Shown piece by piece: positions 11,027 to 21,467 of a DNA stretch of 64,000 bases. The notes under the pieces were generated by a model, which worked only from the letters and a program-made list of their open reading frames with translations, did no database searches and was not told where the DNA came from. The stretch is from Phoenix dactylifera. Lineage: Eukaryota; Streptophyta; Magnoliopsida; Arecales; Arecaceae. The stretch's first letter is position 1, and each line of letters starts with the position of its first letter. The stretch spans positions 248,001 to 312,000 of the forward strand of contig NW_024067847.1 of NCBI RefSeq assembly GCF_009389715.1, read 5' to 3'. A program made the translations under genes and the position numbers.

Positions 11027-11040
11027 CTGCTCTGATACCA
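11027..11040 (-). other. Copia primer-binding site
   Basis: The reverse complement reads TGGTATCAGAGCAG, matching the initiator-tRNA-type primer-binding site. The LTR starts three bases further at 11044. Confidence 0.85.
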
Positions 11041-11043
11041 CTT

Positions 11044-11077
11044 TGTTGAAAAAAATGCAATCAAGATATAATGATAC
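11044..11077 (-). mobile_element. Copia 5' LTR, segment before insertion
   Basis: The LTR of the minus-strand Copia element (gag at 10346-10990) starts with TGTTGAAAA. It is interrupted after 34 bases by the solo LTR 11078-12926 and continues at 12932. Confidence 0.7.
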
Positions 11078-12926
11078 TGTTCGTCCTTTCTTGTCTAACT
11101 AAAAATATGCTAGACAGATCGTTGTTAGAACCGACGAACAAAGTTTAAATTTAAATTTTACTCTTACCTTTCCTACTCGAAGAATAGCGGTTGTAAGAGG
11201 TCGATCCACAGGGAGGCGATTGGAGTTGCATAAAAATTAGAACGTTCACTCGGATTTGAAATCGATTTTTGAATGATAAAAGGAAAACATTATTTCGGAG
11301 ATGTTGATGGATTCTCTAGTCTACCGGATTATGATTTTTAATTGAAATTAACTAGAAGACATGTACTTAGATTCAAAAAGCATTTTTAATGAAAAATAAA
11401 GCTCTGGCATAAAATTAAAATGGATGAAACTAAGGGGATTGAAGCAAACATAAATTTCATAAAAGAAGATTTAATGTATTGCATAAAAGAAATTAAAATT
11501 TCAGCATAAATACAATCTTAAAAGTAAAACACTCCACCAAAATAAAATTCTCTAAAGTTAAAACTTAAAACATTGTTCTCAAGTAAAACTCAAACTCAAA
11601 ACACATTGCTCTCAATAAAACTAAACATAAAGCATTGCTCTTTAAAAATAAAACTAAGCATGAAACATTGCTCTTAAAAATAAAACTAAACATGAAAAGA
11701 AAAAGAAAAAGAATAAAAAAAAAACAAAACAAAGGAATGTGCTCTGTTTGAAAACAGAGCATCAACACTCCTCTCTGTTTCTTCTTCCCCGAACCAGCCG
11801 ATGGCCTCTTTCCTTCTTCTTCTTTGGACCCGATCCCAGCCGTGCTCCTCCTTTGGTTCCCACCCCAACCGAGCACACCCTGCCTTTCTTCTTCCCCCCT
11901 TCTTATACACTAGGACGAGGAGGAGAACGCGGAGGATGCGCAAGAGGCGGCCGGGCGCTTGGATGCGGAGGAGAAGATCACGGAAGAGCTGGGAGCGTGA
12001 TCTTCGGGAGGAGCCGATCATGGACGCGGTGGAGGGTTGCTGAAAATCCGTTGCTGTGGCTGCTGATTTGGGAGGCTCGGGATGCGGTTGGGATGCTTGA
12101 AAATGGTTTGAGATACGGATGGGCTGCTGTGAGGCGTTGGGAGAAGGCTGGATCGCTGACTGTGAACGCGTTGATGGGTTGGAGTTTCCTTCATGGACGT
12201 GGGATCTGGGATCACGGACTGAATCATGGGATTCGGAAGAGCTGGCACGGGAGAGCTTGGATGTGGAGGGATGAGCTGGGAGCGTGATCGTCGGGATGCT
12301 GTGGTGCTGGCATTCGAAAGAGAGGATCGCGGGGAAGACGTGGATCCACGGGAGAGGGCTGAGATGCTGGGAATTCGGAATAGGATCTGGACGCCGTGCG
12401 GGATCGCCGGATGAAACGCGGACGGGCGCTTGGATCACGGAGGGGGGCGCGGACGCGGTGGCTTGGATTTTCCTTTCCCTCGTAAGATGGGAGCTGGGAG
12501 ACACCAAGTTCTGTCCAATTAGTCATATAAATAAAAAAAATAGTATGATATGAAATTTGGCTTGTAGACGGGTCATCTATCCTAGCTGGGGGTCAAGTGC
12601 AATTCTTTCAAGTCATGGGTCACCCAGCACCTTATAGTTATGATATAGCCAATTTAGATTTGCCCAAAATTATTTTCAAAAAGCACAAAAGAAATGGACC
12701 CGATTCGGACCCAAACCCGACTCGGACCCGACCCGATCTTCAATTGGGTCAGATCTGGGAAGGGATCCTTTTTTAGTCAAATTTGTACTTAATGTACATT
12801 TTATCTCTAATTTATGAAAATCTGTGCCAAACCCAAATATAATATTAATCCAGTGAATTTATCATTATCGGTTAGCAATAATACTAATTTAGGTGACATG
12901 TAGGTCGCACTTTTGTGCTCTCATCA
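11078..12926. mobile_element. Solo LTR, 1849 bp, TSD GATAC
   Basis: The block starts TGTTCGTCC and ends GCTCTCATCA, that is TG...CA. It is flanked by a perfect 5-base duplication GATAC (11073-11077 and 12927-12931). No primer-binding site, polypurine tract or gag-pol is inside, so it reads as a solo LTR. A minus orientation is likelier because the minus strand starts TGATGAGAGCACAAAAG. The middle (about 11750-12480) is GC-rich, and its long open frames on both strands lack any recognisable domain; they are treated as compositional. It is inserted inside the LTR of another Copia element. Confidence 0.8.
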
Positions 12927-12931
12927 GATAC

Positions 12932-13347
12932 CGCAAACTTCTTTTTTCTCTTTGTGTAATTAAATAAAATATCAACATCAAGCAACAATAATATCTACAA
13001 TCTACTCAAGCAATTAAGAGGCAAAATAATCAAACAATCCAGAAACAAGAGACAACACAATTTTTAACGTAAAAAATTCTTCTATATAAAGAAAAAAGCT
13101 ACGAAGCCTAGTCTAGCTAAAAACTTCCACTATTTAAAATAATAAAATTATAATAGATCCTCTCTAGATCAACTAGAACAGTGTTGATATTCAAAATAAT
13201 CAATAGAGATGGCTTTTCAACGATCCAATCCGTTCGATCTGTAGCTCTCAATGCCGAAAACAACATACTGAAATTTTAGCGAAATCTGAATACAATTAAC
13301 TATCCGATCATCTGACAAAGCAGCACCCTTTATTTCTTTCCCCCCCC

Positions 13348-13382
<35 letters not shown>

Positions 13383-13500
13383 TTTTTTCCTCCTCTTTCC
13401 CTGGCCCACGCCCCAAGGTTTCTTTTCCATTCTCTCCGAGGCCGCAGTTTCATTCTTATCCTTTTTTTTTTCGTTTTATATTTTAAATCAAATGAGGTGG
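12932..13500 (-). mobile_element. Copia 5' LTR, continuation
   Basis: This is the continuation of the LTR that begins at 11044, after the solo LTR. It has a TATA-like TCTATATAAAG at about 13081-13091 and AT-rich LTR-like composition. The right end is not resolved because the partner LTR is missing; a microsatellite lies at 13340-13381. Confidence 0.4.
13340..13381 (+). repeat. Poly-C / (CT)n microsatellite
   Basis: A run of 19 C is followed directly by about 11 CT units. Confidence 0.95.
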
Positions 13501-14560
13501 GTCCCACGTGAGGAGGGACCACACCAACACTCTACATGCTAGTTTACACCTAACTATGCTTGTCCTTGGCTCAAAACTTTTATATGAAGGAGACCTTAGA
13601 CTTGTGCCAATATCCTAAAAATGTGACATTTATGAAAGACTATATTTTGGCTAAAAATTCAATTAAGTAGAGTTCAGCTATATTCTAGCTTGCTAAAGCT
13701 TGCCTTGTGTCCATCTCTTACATATCTTGTTTGTGTCAGGAACTAGAGGAGCTTCTTTGCATTGTCAACCATTGCTGAGTACATGGATGGTTATAGATGG
13801 ATTACCGGGTTGAAGCATGGAAAGCTTTTCCAATGAGAATTACAAGGTGTAACTTTGAAGTCATATGTAGTATGGCCGAAAAAGCTATTAGCGAGCAGAC
13901 TTCCAATTTCCGAAGTCGACAATACCTTCAACCTTGAATGCGACTTGACATCCCCTACGTCCAGTCCAGGCTGTATGGATAGTCCTTTGCATATACGTTA
14001 GTTTTCAGGTCCAGCATGCCTGCAAGAAATTCCAATGCAATGCCTGCCAGAAACATTTGATGTACCACCAACCACATCCTGAGCCGACGCAAGTACTTCC
14101 AAATTCTGGCAAGTCTTCGGAGACTTTACCTCCTCCTTCCTCTTCTTGTTCTTCTTCATGCATGCCCGTGGGAAAACATGGAAGGACTACAAGCTGACTC
14201 GGGCAAACTTTGTATGGTAGAACAGGAGACCACGCTTAATAATACTGTTATCCATCCACTTCCAAAATTTATTATTGAATGGTAGATTAGTATTTTTGAA
14301 TAAGATATGGATCACATTCCTTGGAAAGAATAGTATATGGAATACCATGATGCTAATATACATATATACCGTATACATGCTGCACGAACAACGCTTAAGG
14401 ATGGTACTGTAAATGCAATATATTTTTTACTTAGCTGGCATGTTAATAATTTTCAGTTGCACATATGTATATATGTGGCATTCCTCTAATCAAGATGATG
14501 GAATTTTATACTTGCTAAGTGGTTGTTCAAGTTTCATGACATGATGTCTCACTTTTGTCT

Positions 14561-14612
<52 letters not shown>

Positions 14613-14690
14613 GATTTTTCAGTCAATGAAAGTGTGCTCGGAACCATGGAGCATGCGTAGGATGAATAACAATGTTTGGTAGGGAACAAA
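13501..14690. other. Intergenic, no gene recognised
   Basis: This is distal upstream sequence of the first glucanase. Only short open frames occur. An (AT)n microsatellite spans about 14562-14610. From about 14700 onward the sequence becomes alignable with the upstream region of the decapitated glucanase at 56950-57310. Confidence 0.5.
14562..14610. repeat. (AT)n microsatellite
   Basis: About 24 AT units, upstream of the first glucanase. Confidence 0.95.
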
Positions 14691-14988
14691 AACCATGCGA
14701 GGAAGTCATCATACAAAACAATTCCCAATTGGAAAATTTTCGAAGAAACAAGAAAATATGTGTAGATACAAAGAGAAGCAGTGCTATTCCACACGACATA
14801 GGCCTTCTACTGCAATCAGATATTTAGAGTTCCACAGAACCAGCCTTGATAGATGGAAAGACTGGTGGTTGGACGTCTGACTCTTCCATTATATCATACA
14901 TGCAGGCCATCTTTACGCCGGTCCAATCATGGAACCAAAATTTCTACAGAAAAATTGACCAAAGACATGGAGCTGGCTCCGAAGCCTC

Positions 14989-14996
14989 TATATAAA
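14989..14996 (+). promoter_or_regulatory. TATA box of first glucanase
   Basis: TATATAAA within CTCTATATAAAG lies 83 bases before the ATG at 15072, leaving a plausible short leader. A W-box-type TTGACC (14955-14960) lies just upstream. WRKY control would suit a pathogenesis-related glucanase, but that is inference. The homologous positions in the two other promoters read CTCCATATGAGG (second gene) and CTCTGTAAATAAGG (decapitated copy). Confidence 0.8.
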
Positions 14997-15071
14997 GATG
15001 AGCGAACTTGTACATGTATGCCCCGTCCAAGGTACTCCCAAGATAATTAAATCTCAATTCGAGCTTCAAAC

Positions 15072-16756
15072 ATGGCAAGCCAGAGTTCTGTTTACATGGC
15101 TGCCATTACATTACTCCTTGGAGTCCTCGTAGTATTCCCAACAAGTACTCTCTCTCTCTATCTCTCCCTATCTCTCTGTGTGTGTGTCAAGCTAACCTTC
15201 GGTCTGTTAATTAGGTTTAGCTTGGCCATCTAATGAAGGTGCTCTAGTTAACCTTAATCGCCAATTTTAGAACCTGACCCGGCCCCATGAGTCCTCCAAA
15301 ATGGGTTGGGTCGGTTCTAAGAGGGTCAGGTCGATCTGTGATCCGACTTGACCCATTTACAGCCTTAGATAAACACATCCTATTGTGAGCCAAAAGGACC
15401 AATAAGTAAAAGAGAAAAACAGCAATAATAACTACCAATTCTTATGCAAGTCTGTTAGGGTTGGAGTCAGATTTCGGCTTGACTTCAGCATGCATCTGAC
15501 TTGGACCATCCCTAATCTTGAAACTGTCCAAGTCGTTTGCAGGGCTAATTTTTGAAAGGCTGTTTTAACTTATGCAACTTGTGCATATTTTAAGGAACAT
15601 GCAACTTGCATATATCATATGCTAGTTGAACATACAATATTCCGAGAGGTGACTTTCTAAGATCTCTTCATTCTTGCAATAAAATTGAGCGATTATACCT
15701 CCTTTCCAATTAAAAGCTTATGTAATTTGTTTTGAAATTTATATGGAGATCATTTGAAATTTTGTTGCAAATATTAATAACTAGTAGCACTAATTAACTT
15801 GCTTTCTTTCAGGTGTGCAATCGATTGGTGTCTGTTATGGAAGGCTCGGAAACAACCTACCCCAACCTAGTGATGTGGTGGCTCTCTACAAATCTAACAA
15901 CATTGGACAAATGAGGATCTATGATCCATACTCACCAACTCTGCAAGCCCTTCAAGGAACCAACATTCAACTCATTGTAGACGTCCCAAATGATGGTCTC
16001 CAAAATCTAGCCTCCGATGCTTCAGCAGCTAATGATTGGGTCCAAAACAACATTCAAGCAAATTCAGATGTCTCATTTAGATATATCGCAGTAGGCAATG
16101 AAGTTATCCCTGGAGATTCAGCTCAGTATGTGCTCCCTGCCATGAAGAACATTTACTCAGCTCTATCTACTGCAGGTCTACAAAACCAAATCAAAGTCTC
16201 AACTTCAGTTGCTACAGTGGTCCTTGGGGTTTCATATCCTCCCTCACATGGTGCATTCTCTTCTGATGCACTGAACACCTTAGGGCCAATCATTCAATTC
16301 TTGAATGAAAATGGAGCCCCACTCCTAGTAAATGTGTATCCCTACTTCAGTTACGTTGATAACCAAGGCTCGATCGACATCAATTATGCTTTGTTCACTT
16401 CCTCAGGAACTGTCGTCCAAGACGGGCAATATAGTTACCAGAATCTCTTTGATGCCATGGTCGATGCAGTTTACGCAGCATTAGAGAATGTGGGAGGGTC
16501 TAATGTGGCGATCGTGGTATCGGAGAGCGGTTGGCCATCGGCAGGTGATACTGTAGCAACCATCAGCAATGCACAGACATATAATCAGAATTTAATCAAT
16601 CATGTTGGTCAAGGAACTCCAAGGAGATCTGGAAAGGCTTTAGAGACTTACATATTTTCCATGTTCAATGAGAACGGAAAGTCAGCAGGGATAGAGCAAA
16701 ACTGGGGGTTGTTCTACCCAAATGAGCAACCTGTCTACCCAATCAACTTCAGTTAA
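15072..16756 (+). CDS. Glucan endo-1,3-beta-glucosidase (GH17), gene 1
   Basis: The predicted secreted endo-beta-1,3-glucanase has 338 residues, a normal length for the acidic class without a C-terminal extension. Exon 1 (15072-15144) encodes the hydrophobic signal segment ITLLLGVLVVFP. A 668-bp intron (GT at 15145, AG at 15811-15812) splits codon 25. Exon 2 (15813-16756) encodes the (beta/alpha)8 catalytic domain beginning VQSIGVCYG. The acid/base Glu is in YIAVGNEV (residue 121) and the nucleophile is in VVSESGWPSAG (residue 262). The protein ends YPINFS, with no vacuolar propeptide, so apoplastic location is expected. Such enzymes cut callose or fungal wall glucan and are often pathogen-induced. 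The exon structure (signal peptide, phase-1 intron, large exon) is standard for the family. AATAAA occurs at 16852-16857. The ORF is uninterrupted. Confidence 0.95.
15250..15440. other. MITE-like block in glucanase intron 1
   Basis: The segment carries alternating GACCCGGCCCC, GGGTTGGGTCGG and GGGTCAGGTCGATC stretches and ends near GACCCATTTACAGCC. This composition is common in plant non-autonomous hAT elements ending in GGGCTGTAAA. Ends and target duplication were not resolved. It helps explain why this intron is 668 bp, against 110 bp in the neighbouring paralogue. Confidence 0.35.
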
Positions 16757-17500
16757 AAGATGAGAGAGGATTACAGCATAAGTAGTTATAAATTAAAAAA
16801 TATCATCTGGAATAAGCCATTAGAAGGAATGGATAATTTCCTGTTTACTTGAATAAAGGTTTGATAAATAAAATTTCCTCATGTAACCTGATGATGGAAA
16901 TAATATTGCCAAAGATAACTTTTTACTCTCTTTTAAATGTTTGTTTTAGTTTCTTGGCATGCTTTCTTGTTACTGATATTGACTCTAGAGGGTTGATGAC
17001 TCTCTCTCTTTCCCTCTCTCTCTCTCTCTCTCTCTTTGTGTATGAGACATAGAGTCACATCACAGAAATTCATTGGAAAATAAAAAAATACAGCAAAGAT
17101 CAGGACAAGCTAATATATATGATTGTTTAGGCAAAGACTGCCATCGCTTTGCGTATGAACGACATCCAGCTTAAATTCTAGATCTGAGTAAATTGAATGA
17201 GGGCCAAAGTAAGATTTGTTGCTTGTACATGTCCTGCAAGAAGGTAACATGGCAATTATAAATTTTTAACTTACTACATAGGTTCAAATATTTAACTCAG
17301 CACTAACTTATTAAATAGTTAGTTAATTATAACGTTTCAACCTACTACTGTGGTCTGTGGGCTGGCCAGGTCCAGGACTACATAGGAGGGAAAACAAGAA
17401 AACAAGAAGACAGGGGTTTGATCCAACCCAGCCCCTATCAAACAACAACATCTATAAATAAGGAGGTAAGAATGCCCACGGAACAAAAGTCATTCAACTT
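16757..17500. other. Spacer between the two glucanases
   Basis: It holds the 3' UTR and polyadenylation signal of gene 1, a (CT)n tract at about 17001-17036, and the distal promoter of gene 2. A TATAAATA-like stretch (about 17454) lies too far from the ATG at 17819 to be its obvious core promoter unless the leader is long. No other gene is seen. Confidence 0.6.
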
Positions 17501-17649
17501 GGTCACAAACGAACGCGACTTCATTTTTTATTACCTTCAAGATAACAAGTAAAATTATGGAGTGCAAAGGAAAATTGGGCTATTCCACCCATTCTGAACT
17601 GGAAAAGGACTAGTCTTGATGCATGGACTGATAAATTAAGGGTTGGACG

Positions 17650-17655
17650 TTGACC
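17650..17655 (+). promoter_or_regulatory. W-box-type motif upstream of glucanase 2
   Basis: TTGACC lies in GGACGTTGACCCAACGG, 164 bases before the ATG. It is not directly alignable with the TTGACC of gene 1, which lies closer to that gene's TATA box. It is a candidate WRKY site by motif only. Confidence 0.35.
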
Positions 17656-17818
17656 CAACGGTCCTATGCCCGTCCTTTCAGGGAACTCAAAATGTGTGGA
17701 TAAAAAAATAGAGCAAAAGACTTGGAGCTAGACCCCGGAGACTCCATATGAGGAGGTGAAAGCTCCCTCAAGCATTTCATATCTAAGGTATTCCAGTGGT
17801 AAGTCCCTGTTAGGAGCC

Positions 17819-17893
17819 ATGGCAAACCTGAGCATGGTTTCCAAGTTTGCGACTGCATTACTCCTCGGAATCGTTATAACAATCCCAACAGGT

Positions 17894-17929
<36 letters not shown>

Positions 17930-18951
17930 TGTGTGTTTCTAGTTGCATGATATTTGTGTCAAACATATGTGACTAAAAGGCACTAACTGGCTTTGTTTCA
18001 GGTGTGCAATCCATTGGCGTTTGTTATGGAATGGTTGGGAACAACCTACCCCAACCTAGTGAGGTAGTGGAACTCTACAAATCTAAGAGAATTGGACAAA
18101 TGAGGATTTATGGTCCTAATGCAGATGTACTCAAAGCCCTTAAGGGATCCAACATTGAACTCATCCTAGATGTCCCAAAAGAAGATCTCCAAAGATTAGC
18201 CTCTGACACTTCAGCAGCACGTAATTGGATCCAAAACAACGTGAAGTCCTATTTACCAGATGTTTCATTTCGATATATTGCAGTAGGCAATGAAGTGATC
18301 CCCGGAAATTTTGCTCAGTATGTGCTGCCTGCCATGAATAACATCCATGCTGCTCTATCTGCTAGTGGTTTACAGAACCAAATTAAAGTCTCGACTTCAG
18401 TTTCTCAAGGGGTCCTTGGGAAATCATATCCTCCTTCTAGTGGTACATTCTCTTCTGATGCATCAAGGTACATAGGACCAATTGTTAAATTTTTGGCTAG
18501 CAATGGATCCCCACTCCTAGTGAATGTGTATCCCTACTTCAGTTATATTGGTGACATGAAAGATATCAAGATAGAATATGCGTTGTTTACATCACGGGGA
18601 ACAGTCGTATCCGATCCGCCATATGGCTATCAGAACCTCTTCGATGCATTAGTTGATGCAATTTACTCGGCACTGGAGAAGATGGAAGGATCTAATATCC
18701 CGGTCGTAGTGTCAGAGAGCGGTTGGCCATCGGCTGGAGGTACTGCAGCAACAATGGATAATGCAAAGACATATAATCAGAATTTGATAAATCATGTCAG
18801 GCAAGGGACACCAAAAAGGCCTGGAAAAGCTATCGAGGCATACATATTTGCCATGTTCAATGAGAATCAGAAGAAGCCACCAGGGATTGAGAATAACTTT
18901 GGGCTATTCAACCCCAACAAGGCTCCGGTCTACCCAATCAACTTTGGTTAA
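17819..18951 (+). CDS. Glucan endo-1,3-beta-glucosidase (GH17), gene 2
   Basis: This is a tandem paralogue of the first glucanase with the same gene model. Exon 1 (17819-17891) is 73 bases, as in gene 1, and encodes a signal peptide with ATALLLGIVITIP. A 110-bp intron follows (GT 17892-17893, AG 18000-18001). Exon 2 (18002-18951) encodes the catalytic domain, giving 340 residues in total. The acid/base Glu is in YIAVGNEV (residue 122) and the nucleophile in VVSESGWPSAG (residue 263). The C-terminus YPINFG has no vacuolar extension. Notable differences are KSKRIGQMRIYGPNADVLKA near the N-terminus and DMKDIKIEYA in the middle, which could alter substrate preference (inference). A (CT)n(GT)n microsatellite fills the start of the intron. 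The core promoter lacks the clear TATA box of gene 1. Confidence 0.94.
17894..17936 (+). repeat. (CT)n(GT)n microsatellite in intron
   Basis: It starts two bases after the 5' splice site of glucanase gene 2. The same position in gene 1 also starts with CT-rich repeats (about 15148-15183). Confidence 0.9.
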
Positions 18952-18977
18952 AGATGAGAGAGGTTGACCGTTATAAG

Positions 18978-19012
<35 letters not shown>

Positions 19013-19752
19013 CAAATAAACCATCAGAGGTGATGGATGATGTACTATTTTCACTTTGGAAATGTGTAGTCGAGAGTCTCTATGTTGTAACATTGCTCAA
19101 GTTGCTTGAGGGAAAAAATGAGGTTCTCTACACAAAATCACAAAATTTCCTTGGGTAATCTAATGGTTGCATTGATATCGCCACGAAATTTTCGGCATTT
19201 AGAGTGGTTTTTTTGACGTTGAATTTGCTACAAAAATGAAATATTAGAGGAGATGCTCGACAAATCCATTTACAAATCCTGATACAAACTCAAATTACAA
19301 TTATTTTTTTTACTTTGTCTTTATGTACTTCCATTTTCTTGATGAACCTGTTTTCGAAGGTAGTCCCTTTTTTTTCTGGTATATTAGTTGGCCTGTTATT
19401 GGGCATCTAATCTTAATTTGTGTAGTAAAAGTCCATTTTGGATGTTTGATGGTTCGAATCAGAGTCGAAATTAAACTTCGAAATGGCAGATAAAGAAAAT
19501 TTTGCTCGAAATAACTTTGGCCTAGGAGGAGCTGAGGCCACTTCAGCAAAGGAGACTCCTATTCAGAGCACTTACACAAACTACAATTGCCCTAACTACT
19601 GCTCGATCTCATCTATTTATTAGCTGTACTTGGATACCAGCGAGCACAAACTGCTTATGAATAGCTAGCTTAATTGCAGCACTAAAGAACCTTTTGTACA
19701 AAGCTAATATATGTTAGTTTACCTAACTTATTAGTTTACTTTGTTTAACTAT
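18952..19752. other. Downstream of glucanase 2, no gene
   Basis: It contains the 3' UTR, an (AT)n tract (about 18981-19008) and AT-rich sequence without a recognised gene. It ends at the ACTAT target duplication of the Gypsy element. Confidence 0.6.
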
Positions 19753-20214
19753 TGTTGCTGGAAATTGGACCCGGAGGGCGGCCGTCGGCTGAGGAGGAGA
19801 AGCTCCGGCGCTTCGGACGTGAGGGGGGGGGGGGGGGGGGGGAGCGGCGGTTTGTCGGCGGTCAGCGTCCTTCGGGAGACCTGCAAGAAGCCGGTGGCCG
19901 GGGTTTCCGGCGCCGGCCCACCGATGCTTAAGTCAGAGGGGGCTAATATGTGAGAGGAGAGGGGAGATGTTTTTCTTGGGTTTTTCCAGTGTCCAACCCC
20001 CCCAAGGTGGAGGGGTTCCCCTTTTATAGAGGAGTATCGTATTACTGTGAAGTGACGGGGCAGATCACCCTTTTTGTCATAATTGAACACGATCATGTGC
20101 ATTAATGGTGTCGTGGGAGATCAAACCGGAGTCAGTAAGTCGTCGTGGCTGATCAGACGTGGTGGAGTGGTTCAACTGCCTGCCGTGGAGGTGTTGAGGT
20201 CCGTAGATGACATG

Positions 20215-20360
20215 AGCATTGATTGTTTGAGTGAACCGGAGATCAGTAGAGGCCATACGCTTTAATTGTTAAGTGAACCGGAGATCAGTAGAAGCCATAC
20301 GCTTTAATTATTGAGTGAACCGGAGATCAGCAGGGGCCATACGCTTTAATGGTTGAGTGT
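20215..20360 (+). repeat. Tandem repeat of about 43 bp in LTR
   Basis: Three to four units contain GTGAACCGGAGATCAGTAGA followed by GCCATACGCTTTAATTG; the last unit has GTGTGCCGGGGGTCAGAACA. The equivalent array in the other LTR lies at about 32137-32300. Confidence 0.85.
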
Positions 20361-20574
20361 GCCGGGGGTCAGAACAGGTCATGCGCATTAATTGTAGGCG
20401 GCGAAGTAGGGTATAGCCCTGACCGAGTTACGAAGAGACGTGATGATAGTAGGCGAGTGGAGAGATCGGGTTTTAAGAGTTGGACTCCCGAAGGATATTT
20501 GGTTGAGATCGGCTGCTCTGGTGGGGCGTCTCGAAAATTGGTGTCTGGTCGGACGCCGAGCCGGGCTGACTGCC

Positions 20575-20845
20575 TTTAGGCCGGGCGCCTTTGGGTTAAG
20601 CATTCACTGGTCGGGCGCCTTCTGGTCGGGCGCCCGCTGGTCGGACGCCGAGCCGGGCGAGTTGCCTTTAGGCCGGGTGCCCGCTGGTCGGGCGCCTTCT
20701 GGTCGGATGCCTTCTGGTCAGGCGCTCGCTGGTCGGACGCTGAGCCGGGCGAGTTGCCTTTAGGCCGGGCGCCCGCTGGTCGGGCGTCTTCTGGTCGGGC
20801 GCCCGCTGTTTGGGCGCCTGTTAGTTGGGCGCCTTCGGGTTGTCT
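20575..20845 (+). repeat. GC-rich LTR minisatellite
   Basis: Irregular tandem of 11-to-15-base units such as CTGGTCGGGCGCCTT, CTGGTCGGACGCCGAG and TTTAGGCCGGGCGCCCG. The other LTR has the same array with fewer units (about 32480-32745), which explains part of the LTR length difference. Confidence 0.9.
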
Positions 20846-20871
20846 GGGGTAACTTGGTTTTTCCCCTAACA

Positions 20872-20885
20872 CTATCCCCCGACTT
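20872..20885 (-). other. Gypsy polypurine tract
   Basis: The reverse complement reads AAGTCGGGGGATAG, directly adjoining the 3' LTR. It fits the second-strand priming site of a minus-strand element and helps fix its orientation. Confidence 0.7.
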
Positions 20886-21240
20886 CCTAGTTCGAGCCGC
20901 TTGCGAGCTCGGATGTGGGAAGTAGTGATTTAACGGTGCTTCATGTCATTTAATGCTGTATTGGTGGGGGCCAGAAAATTTTGAATTTTTAAGGCACTCC
21001 GCACGTTTCTAGGTGTCATTAATAAGAGAAGGTGGGACGACGCCTTTTCACCATCTGAAACGTCCTCGTGTTGTGGGCTAATGATGGGGCTCCACGATCC
21101 GATGGGTCGCCGCATTGATTTGGTATTCAAAGCGTCGATCCGAATGGGATACGCCGCTTTGAACTTCTGGGGCTGACGCGTGGCATAATCTAGACGGGAG
21201 GCGGGATTCTGCCTCACGGATCGGGGCCGTTGGAGGGGTC

Positions 21241-21248
21241 TATATAAA
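21241..21248 (+). promoter_or_regulatory. TATA box of antisense element gene
   Basis: TATATAAA in GTCTATATAAACC lies about 227 bases before the ATG at 21468, on the strand opposite to gag-pol. This suggests the extra gene had a promoter of its own inside the retrotransposon. Confidence 0.6.
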
Positions 21249-21467
21249 CCTTTGACTAGGTTTTGAAGGCTTCTATTTGGCGACCTTTGTTTCTTGCTCC
21301 TGCGCTTCCCACTTTTTTCTTTCTCTCGGCGGTCTTCCGGAGCTATCCAGTTCCTCCTCTTGATTAGCTACGTTTCCGGCGAAGTTCCTAGTAGGTGTTC
21401 CCCCTTGTCTGCTCAGAGAGCTTTCGTTTTCGTTCCTTTTCTCTTTTTCCTTCCTCTTTCTTTTAGG

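Larger units (their letters stand above)
19753..20871 (-). repeat. Gypsy 3' LTR (1119 bp)
   Basis: This is the left-hand LTR. It holds a G-run of about 20 (near 19824), a tandem of about 43 bp around GTGAACCGGAGATCAGTAGA (20215-20360), and a GC-rich minisatellite built from GGTCGGGCGCC-like units (20575-20845). A transcript-wide open frame in it (20440-20872, both strands) reflects that minisatellite, not a gene. Confidence 0.9.

Noticed and set aside
11686..12507. 273-codon minus-strand open frame
   Set aside because: Ser/Pro-rich without a domain, overlapped by long plus-strand frames, inside a solo LTR; no gene evidence.
20440..20872. Arg/Pro-rich open frames in the Gypsy LTRs (also 32320-32779)
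   Set aside because: They follow the GC-rich LTR minisatellite and occur on both strands.
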